From Bog-159 sp050011755 (GTDB taxonomy: Bacteria > Acidobacteriota > Terriglobia > Bryobacterales > Bryobacteraceae), in assembly GCA_050011755.1 (NCBI GenBank), contig JBEKIM010000196.1, positions 1-12,107 on the forward strand: 12,107 nucleotides of DNA, given 5' to 3'. This document shows, piece by piece, positions 7,908 to 12,107 of the stretch. A program made the translations under genes and the position numbers. Below the pieces are notes generated by a model. The model did not search any database and was not told where the DNA came from. It saw nothing but the letters and a program-made list of their open reading frames with translations. Within the stretch, counting starts at the first letter, position 1. Every line of letters begins with the position of its first letter.

Positions 7908-8764
7908 CAGGGGGCCGCACGAGTCCCGCGCAATGGTTTGCCGAGGAATTCACTTCTCTGCTGGGCAACGTAATGGAGTCCCTGGCCGGCGAGCGTCCGG
8001 CGCTGGCCTGTAGCGCCGCTGCGGGAGGCTTGACGCTGGAGGCCTGCAGCGCGCAGATCGGCGGGCAGCACGGCGCGATTCTGTGGTGGCAGCACCGCTT
8101 TCCCTTGCCCGGAGAGCCCTCCACCTGGATCGGCGCGCCACGGGACGCCTCGACCCAGTTGGCATCACGCGTCCTGGGCGCGGCCGGTCTGGAGGACGAT
8201 TCGCAGGCGCGCGAAACCTACCTCGAGATCCTGCAACAGTCATTGGCGGAATTGTCCCGTAGCGCGGGCCGTCGCTGGAACCGCAAGGTTGAGTGTTCCG
8301 GAAACGAGGCGAACGGCGCGCCGGGCGGCCCTACCGAGTTCTACACCGTAGTGCCGTCCTACCAGGACGCGGCCCTTCCGCCCCTGATCGTGGCCATCAC
8401 CGGCACGCCGCAAGATCCACCGAAGGAACCCGATTCGCCCCTCCGCTCCGATCCGGCGGGTGTTTCTCCGTCTGCGGAGTCCGGAAACTGCCCACCACCG
8501 CCCTCCCAGACCTTCAATCTTCTGCTAGGGGTGGAACTTCCCGTGAGCGTTTCTTTCGGCCACGTGCAACTTCCCTTGAAGGACGTCCTCAAACTCACGG
8601 CCGGGTCTATCATCGAGCTCAATCGCACGGTGGATGAGCCGGTGGAGGTAATCGTGAATAACTGCGTCATTGCGCGCGGAGAGGTTGTGGTTGTGGAAGG
8701 CAATTACGGAGTTCGGATCCACCAGATCGTAACCCGCCAGGAACGCCTGGAGACCCTCCCATGA
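7904..8764 (+). CDS. Second SpoA-domain protein, FliN/FliY-like with unfamiliar N-terminal domain
   Basis: This 286-residue protein has three parts. Residues 1 to about 165 form a soluble domain that I cannot assign firmly. A Pro/Ser-rich linker follows (about 167-202, including DPPKEPDSPLRSDP and a run of four Pro). Residues 204-284 are a textbook FliN-type SpoA domain: LLLGVELPVSVSFG, PLKDVLKLTAGSIIELNR, ARGEVVVVEGNYGVRI and QERLETL. The architecture resembles FliY, in which a CheC-like domain precedes SpoA. The helix TYLEILQQSLAELSRSAG sits where CheC/CheX phosphatases carry E-x-x-N, but no clear copy of that motif is visible. It is probably a C-ring or switch component working beside the short FliN; alternatively it is an export-sorting platform protein. 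The start is TTG 7904, chosen for its strong ribosome site. It overlaps fliA by 4 nt and the next gene by 4 nt. Confidence 0.8.
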   Translation: MTGGRTSPAQWFAEEFTSLLGNVMESLAGERPALACSAAAGGLTLEACSAQIGGQHGAILWWQHRFPLPGEPSTWIGAPRDASTQLASRVLGAAGLEDDSQARETYLEILQQSLAELSRSAGRRWNRKVECSGNEANGAPGGPTEFYTVVPSYQDAALPPLIVAITGTPQDPPKEPDSPLRSDPAGVSPSAESGNCPPPPSQTFNLLLGVELPVSVSFGHVQLPLKDVLKLTAGSIIELNRTVDEPVEVIVNNCVIARGEVVVVEGNYGVRIHQIVTRQERLETLP

Positions 8765-9192
8765 GAGCGCTTTTAGCGACCGTTTGCAGCCCCGAATTCA
8801 TGTTGCGGCCCTTAGCCTTCTACGTCCTGCTGGCTGCGGGTCTAGGATTGTGCTTGTACCTGTTTGTCACGCTCAAGGTAGAAATGCGCCGGTTGCAGCG
8901 CGGCCGTCAGGATCAGCGGCGCCAGGTCGAGGACCTGGAGAAGGCCCTGGCCGAGGCGCGCCTGGCTGTGCAGGCGCTCGAAACCGACCTGCGCGCAGTG
9001 GAAGGGCAAACCGGCATGCTGGTATCGCCGGCGCCGACCCGCTCGGGCCTCAACCTCAGCCGGCGGACGCAGGTTTTGCGGATGCACCGCGGCGGCCAGG
9101 ACAACGCCGGAATCGCGGCCGCGCTGGCGCTCCCGCGCAGCGAAGTGGATCTGCTCATCAAAGTCCACCGAATCATCGTAGAACAGATTTGA
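8761..9192 (+). CDS. Membrane-anchored coiled-coil protein, DUF2802/SwrB-like
   Basis: This 143-residue protein has one N-terminal transmembrane helix (about residues 17-38, LAFYVLLAAGLGLCLYLFV). A charged coiled coil follows (about 41-86, alternating Arg/Gln/Glu/Leu), then a flexible piece and a small C-terminal helical domain (about 99-143). That domain has RRTQVLRMHRGGQDNAGIAA and LPRSEVDLLIKVHRI, which reads like a helix-turn-helix and resembles DUF2802 proteins found at the ends of flagellar/chemotaxis operons. The architecture and position (soon after the sigma-28 gene) also match Bacillus SwrB, which promotes export-gate assembly; this is an analogy, not a demonstrated homology. ATG 8761 has GGAG at 8749-8752 and overlaps the previous stop (ATGA). 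ATG 8800 is a weaker alternative. It appears to be the last gene of the flagellar unit. Confidence 0.75.
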   Translation: MRALLATVCSPEFMLRPLAFYVLLAAGLGLCLYLFVTLKVEMRRLQRGRQDQRRQVEDLEKALAEARLAVQALETDLRAVEGQTGMLVSPAPTRSGLNLSRRTQVLRMHRGGQDNAGIAAALALPRSEVDLLIKVHRIIVEQI

Positions 9193-9303
9193 CCGAACGA
9201 AGCTAGAATGGACAAGCCGCACGATCCGATCGCCGTTCTGCCATCTGGTTCTTCCCTCGTCTCCTAAAGCCTCTGCTCCCATCTGTCGATTCTTGCTTTA
9301 GCC
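9193..9303 (+). other. Intergenic gap, pyrimidine-rich, between flagellar unit and activator gene
   Basis: This is the only sizeable non-coding gap in the window. Its second half (about 9231-9300) is strikingly rich in C and T on the + strand, unlike the coding DNA on either side. I see no convincing hairpin with a T-run that would end the flagellar transcript, and no tRNA. No Shine-Dalgarno sequence precedes ATG 9304. A possible sigma-28-type promoter is listed separately. Confidence 0.6.
9265..9292 (+). promoter_or_regulatory. Candidate sigma-28 (FliA) promoter upstream of the sigma-54 activator
   Basis: TAAAGCCT at 9265-9272 matches 6 of 8 bases of the enterobacterial sigma-28 -35 element. 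GTCGATTC at 9285-9292 matches 5 of 8 of the -10 element (GCCGATAA), with a 12-nt spacer instead of 11. Transcription from it would start around 9299, leaving almost no leader before ATG 9304, which agrees with the lack of a ribosome site there. The match is imperfect, and the consensus comes from other phyla, so this is only a candidate. Confidence 0.25.
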
Positions 9304-10731
9304 ATGGATAGAGCCGAAACAGCTAGGTTGTTGTGGATTGAAGCGGGAGATTCCAGCTTGACGATTGCTGGCCAAGCCGCTGAAATCGGGGGGTTTACCC
9401 TGGTCCGCGCGGCCGGGATTCCGGAAGGTCTGGAATACCTCATGCGCTCCCGCGTAGATGCCGTCGTGATCTGCTTTCCGCTGCCGGAATATGCTCCGAT
9501 TGAGGCGCTGGAGGAATTACGGCGGGCCGATGGCGCGATTCCCGCGATCCTGTGGGACCCGGGCGCGCGGCTGCCGGAAGCGGTTCGCTTGATCAAGTCG
9601 GGGGCCTTCGATGTCTGGGGTTCGGAAACTGAGCTAGAGCATTTTGTGGGCGTGGTACGGGACGCCTTCCAGGAGCGTCGCAGCCGGAGACCCGATAGCC
9701 CGCCGGACGATGAACCTTGGCGGCGCGTGCTGGTCGGTTCCAGCCAGCCGTTTCAGGAAGTCGTGCGGATGGTACGGTTGGTCGGCAGCCGGCGCTCCAC
9801 CGTGCTGATCACGGGACAGACTGGCACCGGCAAAGAGATGGTCGCGCGCGCGTTGCACATGGCGGGTCCGCGCGGCCGCCTACCCATGGTTCCGGTCTGC
9901 TGCAGCGCGCTCCCCGAGAATCTGCTGGAAGCCGAGTTGTTCGGGCATGTGCGAGGGGCCTTCACCGGGGCGGTGAATCAACGCATCGGGCGTTTTGAGC
10001 AGGCTAACGGCAGCAGCCTTTTTCTGGACGAGATCGGAGATATGCCGCTGGAGCTGCAGGCAAAGCTGCTGCGCGTCCTGCAGGAACGGGAGTTCCAGCG
10101 GTTGGGTAGTAGTGAAACGGTGCGCGTGGATGTGCGCGTAATCGCCGCTACGAACGCAGACTTGCCGGAGCGGGTCCGCCAAGGCCGCTTTCGCGAAGAC
10201 CTATACTACCGGCTGAATGTGGTCCCGATCCATGTACCGCCGCTGTGCGCGCGGACGGGGGACGTGGTGGCGTTGTGCCATCATTTCGTCCGGAAAATCT
10301 GCGTCTTGGAGGACCTTCCGCTCAAACGGATCTCGCCCGAAGGGCTGCGGCGCCTGATTGCATATTCCTGGCCGGGAAACGTGCGCCAATTGGAGAATAC
10401 CCTGGAACGCGCCATCGTCCTCAGCGGAGAACGGGATATTCTATACCCGTCGGATTTCCCTCTGGATGGTACCGGCACGCGCCCGGCTGCCGAGCGCGCA
10501 ACCTCCAACCTGGTTCAGGTGCCAGACGATGGTCTGGACTTCGAGCAGACCGTGGGCGAGATCGCGCGTGGCATTCTCGAACAGGCGCTACGCAAGACAA
10601 ACGGTAACAAGAAAATGGCGGCGGATCTGCTGCGCCTCAAGCGCACTACTTTGGCCGCCAAATTGAGGAGCCTCGAGACGAGCGATCCGGAACTCACGGG
10701 AATGGCGCCGGATTACGTGCATTGCGCTTGA
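9304..10731 (+). CDS. Sigma-54-dependent activator with degenerate receiver domain (FleQ/NtrC family)
   Basis: This 475-residue bacterial enhancer-binding protein has three domains. Residues 1 to about 125 have the length and pattern of a response-regulator receiver, but the phosphoacceptor position is Cys57 (DAVVICFPLPE), the acidic pair is reduced to IEAGD, and the Lys before the last helix is missing (GAFDVWGSE). The central AAA+ domain is complete: Walker A GQTGTGKE at 171-178, the sigma-54 contact loop GAFTGA at 218-223, Walker B LFLDEIGD with Asp242-Glu243, the FREDLYYRLN segment and sensor II WPGNVRQLENTLERA. The C-terminus holds a Fis-type helix-turn-helix (GNKKMAADLLRLKRTTLAAK). It should remodel sigma-54 RNA polymerase at promoters, controlled by something other than receiver phosphorylation. 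FleQ/FlrA flagellar master regulators also have degenerate receivers, and the flagellar neighbourhood supports such a role, but the targets are unknown. Confidence 0.93.
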   Translation: MDRAETARLLWIEAGDSSLTIAGQAAEIGGFTLVRAAGIPEGLEYLMRSRVDAVVICFPLPEYAPIEALEELRRADGAIPAILWDPGARLPEAVRLIKSGAFDVWGSETELEHFVGVVRDAFQERRSRRPDSPPDDEPWRRVLVGSSQPFQEVVRMVRLVGSRRSTVLITGQTGTGKEMVARALHMAGPRGRLPMVPVCCSALPENLLEAELFGHVRGAFTGAVNQRIGRFEQANGSSLFLDEIGDMPLELQAKLLRVLQEREFQRLGSSETVRVDVRVIAATNADLPERVRQGRFREDLYYRLNVVPIHVPPLCARTGDVVALCHHFVRKICVLEDLPLKRISPEGLRRLIAYSWPGNVRQLENTLERAIVLSGERDILYPSDFPLDGTGTRPAAERATSNLVQVPDDGLDFEQTVGEIARGILEQALRKTNGNKKMAADLLRLKRTTLAAKLRSLETSDPELTGMAPDYVHCA

Positions 10732-10744
10732 GGCCGCAGGATCC

Positions 10745-11725
10745 ATGCAGGATGGGATACCTATTCCGGAATCGCCGCGCCTGACCGAAGGGCACGTCTC
10801 GCCGTCTATCGGCGCGCGTCTGAGCCCCGCTGCGCTGCGGCGTGTCCTCGAATCTCACCGCGCCTGGCTTCAACTGGCTCAGGACGGCCTGCGGGCCAGC
10901 CTGAATGGCGTTGTGCTGGCGGAGGCGCTCCTCGACAATGTGAATTTAGAGCGCGCCGATTTGAAATCCGCGAACTTCATCGACGCACGGATGTCCGGCG
11001 CCAATCTGAGCGGCGCAAATCTGCAGTTCGCCGACTTCAGCAATGCCACGCTGATCGACGCGGACCTGTCGCATGCCGATTTGATGGACGCTAAACTCGA
11101 ATTCGCTCTTCTCGGGGGCGCCAACTTCAGTGAGGCCCGGCTGGTGCGCACCTCTTTGCGAAGCGCCAACCTGCGGGAGGCCCACATGCTGGAGGTGAGC
11201 ATGGACCGATGCGATTTTGCAGGCGCCGTCCTCCGCGAAGCGCGGCTGCTCCAAGCCAAAGCATTCGACTGCAATTTCACGGAAGCGCAGCTCGAAGGGG
11301 CCAATTTATACCACAGCGCGTTCCGTTCGTGCAGGCTGTCGGGAATTTCCGCCGCGGGATCGAACTGGAGTACCGCAACGCTGCACAACTGCGAATTCCG
11401 AAGAGCAGATCTGGCTTCCGCGCGTCTGGATCGCGCCGACCTGCGCCAAACCTCATTTTGGAAATCTATGCTCGCCGGCGCCAGTTTTCAAAACGCTCGC
11501 CTGAACGGCACCGATCTGGAAGGCGCCGATCTGTCCGGCGCTCGCTTCCACGATGCCGCAACCATGAGCGCCAGTCTTCGCGGTGCGAACCTGCGCGCCG
11601 CGCAAGGGTTGACGCAAACGCAACTCGCCCAGGCGCGTACGGATCGCGATACGATCCTGCCCGATGGATCGCCCGGCCCCTTCTTGTTGGGGTCCGGGGC
11701 ACACCGGAGCTGCCGCGCCAGGTAG
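10745..11725 (+). CDS. Pentapeptide-repeat protein
   Basis: This 326-residue protein is mostly pentapeptide repeats of the A(D/N)Lxx type, expected to fold as a right-handed quadrilateral beta-helix. The N-terminal leader (residues 1-48) contains the helix LRRVLESHRAWLQ, common in front of such repeats. The repeats run in one unbroken register from about residue 49 to 283. The end GLTQTQLAQARTDRDTILPDG-like segment is a usual cap after such repeats. No signal peptide or membrane segment is seen, so it is probably cytoplasmic. Cysteines at 156, 176, 196 and 216 are spaced exactly 20 residues apart. The gene starts 13 nt after the sigma-54 activator, with an AGGA only 3 nt before the ATG and a GAGG overlapping the previous stop as the alternative ribosome site; the two are probably cotranscribed. 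Known relatives range from gyrase-binding DNA mimics (Qnr, MfpA) to proteins of unknown role; nothing here identifies a target. Confidence 0.92.
   Translation: MQDGIPIPESPRLTEGHVSPSIGARLSPAALRRVLESHRAWLQLAQDGLRASLNGVVLAEALLDNVNLERADLKSANFIDARMSGANLSGANLQFADFSNATLIDADLSHADLMDAKLEFALLGGANFSEARLVRTSLRSANLREAHMLEVSMDRCDFAGAVLREARLLQAKAFDCNFTEAQLEGANLYHSAFRSCRLSGISAAGSNWSTATLHNCEFRRADLASARLDRADLRQTSFWKSMLAGASFQNARLNGTDLEGADLSGARFHDAATMSASLRGANLRAAQGLTQTQLAQARTDRDTILPDGSPGPFLLGSGAHRSCRAR
10889..11593 (+). repeat. About 47 tandem pentapeptide codons (15-nt protein repeat)
   Basis: The repeat region encodes about 47 consecutive five-residue units in one register (residues 49-283), for example ERADL, SGANL, IDADL, EGADL. 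Four units make one coil, so roughly 11-12 coils are predicted. The strongest units lie near the two ends; the middle (about 150-220) is more divergent and holds the Cys and aromatic residues. The DNA itself is not a simple tandem repeat, since codons vary. Confidence 0.85.
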
Positions 11726-11740
11726 CTAGCATAACGCGGC
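11712..11740. terminator. Weak inverted repeat across the convergent stop codons
   Basis: GCCGCG at 11712-11717 pairs with CGCGGC at 11735-11740, leaving a 17-nt loop that contains the palindrome GCTAGC and both convergent stop codons. There is no T-run on either strand, so it is at best a weak bidirectional transcription barrier and may be chance in GC-rich DNA. Confidence 0.2.
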
Positions 11741-12107
11741 CATCAGCGCCCCGCGCGCCGTCGAGTGCAAAGGGTCGCCCGCGACGCGGACTTCCGACAG
11801 CCGCAACGGAAACTCTTCTGCTTCGAGGATCTTGAGGAAATGATCCAGAAAGCCCTTGGGCATCGCCGTACCACCACTGAGCACCAGCGGTACGGCTTGT
11901 TCCAGCCGCGGGAGCCTCTGTGCGGAGGCGATGTGGGCGCGGAGCGAACCAATCAGGCCGGCGATCACTTCCTGGTAATAGACGGTCAACGCATTATGCT
12001 GCCGGTCGCCAGTGAAGCCATTGAATTGAAAGGTGTTTTCCTTAGCGATACGGAGCCGGTTCGCGCGGTCGCCGGTCACCAGCGCGGCGTTGGCGTCGAT
12101 GAAATCG
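11726..12107 (-). CDS. C-terminal part of a probable actin/Hsp70-fold ATPase (5' end outside window)
   Basis: The visible part is the last 126 residues, and the frame is open to the window end, so the gene continues beyond it. The segment PLVLSGGTAMPKGFLDHFLK resembles the glycine-rich ATP-binding loop near the C-terminus of actin/Hsp70/MreB/PilM-fold proteins. It is followed by SEVRVAGDPLHSTARGALMA, like the D-P-x-x-A-x-G-A end of that fold. Before it, TVYYQEVIAGLIGSLRAHIA is a long amphipathic helix. No precise family can be named from the fragment. Its TAG stop abuts the TAG of the pentapeptide gene on the other strand. A link to the flagellar genes is not evident; a PilM-like or other cytoskeletal role is possible. 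Confidence 0.6.
   Translation of the reverse strand, partial: DFIDANAALVTGDRANRLRIAKENTFQFNGFTGDRQHNALTVYYQEVIAGLIGSLRAHIASAQRLPRLEQAVPLVLSGGTAMPKGFLDHFLKILEAEEFPLRLSEVRVAGDPLHSTARGALMAALC

Noticed and set aside
9189..9209. TTGACC and TAGAAT as a housekeeping promoter
   Set aside because: The boxes look good singly, but the spacer is only 9 nt, far from the 16-18 nt needed, and the first box lies in the preceding stop region.
9245..9262. Sigma-54 promoter (GG-N10-GC) in the gap before the activator
   Set aside because: CTGGTTCTTCCCTCGT has GG at the right distance but GT instead of the essential GC, and no other candidate in the gap fits better.
9193..9303. Intrinsic terminator after the flagellar operon
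   Set aside because: Short palindromes around CGATCCGATCG are present, but no stable stem followed by a T-run was found.
1..12107. CRISPR arrays, tRNA/rRNA genes, insertion sequences, phage or toxin-antitoxin genes
   Set aside because: Coding density is nearly complete with recognisable genes; no direct-repeat array, transposase motif or cloverleaf-like RNA was seen.

Overview
The window is a high-GC bacterial segment carrying the end of a flagellar gene cluster, followed by a small regulatory region. From 3 to 9192 every gene is on the + strand with gaps of 33 nt or less or short overlaps: the 3' end of flgE, then fliN, fliO, fliP, fliQ, fliR, flhB, flhA, flhF and fliA, a second SpoA-domain (FliN/FliY-like) gene, and a small membrane/coiled-coil gene. 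This is the core export gate (FliPQR, FlhB, FlhA with FliO), a C-ring component, the SRP-like GTPase FlhF and the flagellar sigma factor sigma-28. It is almost certainly one transcription unit with extensive translational coupling.

A 111-bp pyrimidine-rich gap (9193-9303) separates this unit from a sigma-54-dependent activator. Its AAA+ and Fis-type HTH domains are intact, but its N-terminal receiver-like domain lacks the phosphoacceptor aspartate. It is followed after 13 nt by a long, uninterrupted pentapeptide-repeat protein with a ladder of four cysteines exactly 20 residues apart. That gene converges stop codon to stop codon (TAG|CTA) with a minus-strand gene cut off by the window end. 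The truncated product looks like the C-terminal part of an actin/Hsp70-fold ATPase.

The organism is a flagellated, diderm-type bacterium. The flagellar gene order, the form of the FlhF N-terminus and the GC-rich coding style suggest Acidobacteriota (Solibacter/Bryobacter-like). This is inferred from memory of the families, not from any search, and other deep-branching diderms remain possible.

Most of the window is a conventional flagellar locus. The less ordinary points are: (i) two SpoA proteins in one operon, the second with an unfamiliar N-terminal domain and a TTG start; (ii) no flhG between flhF and fliA, and no fliL/fliM between flgE and fliN; (iii) a sigma-54 activator with a degenerate receiver beside a possible sigma-28-type promoter; (iv) the cysteine ladder in the pentapeptide protein paired with that activator.
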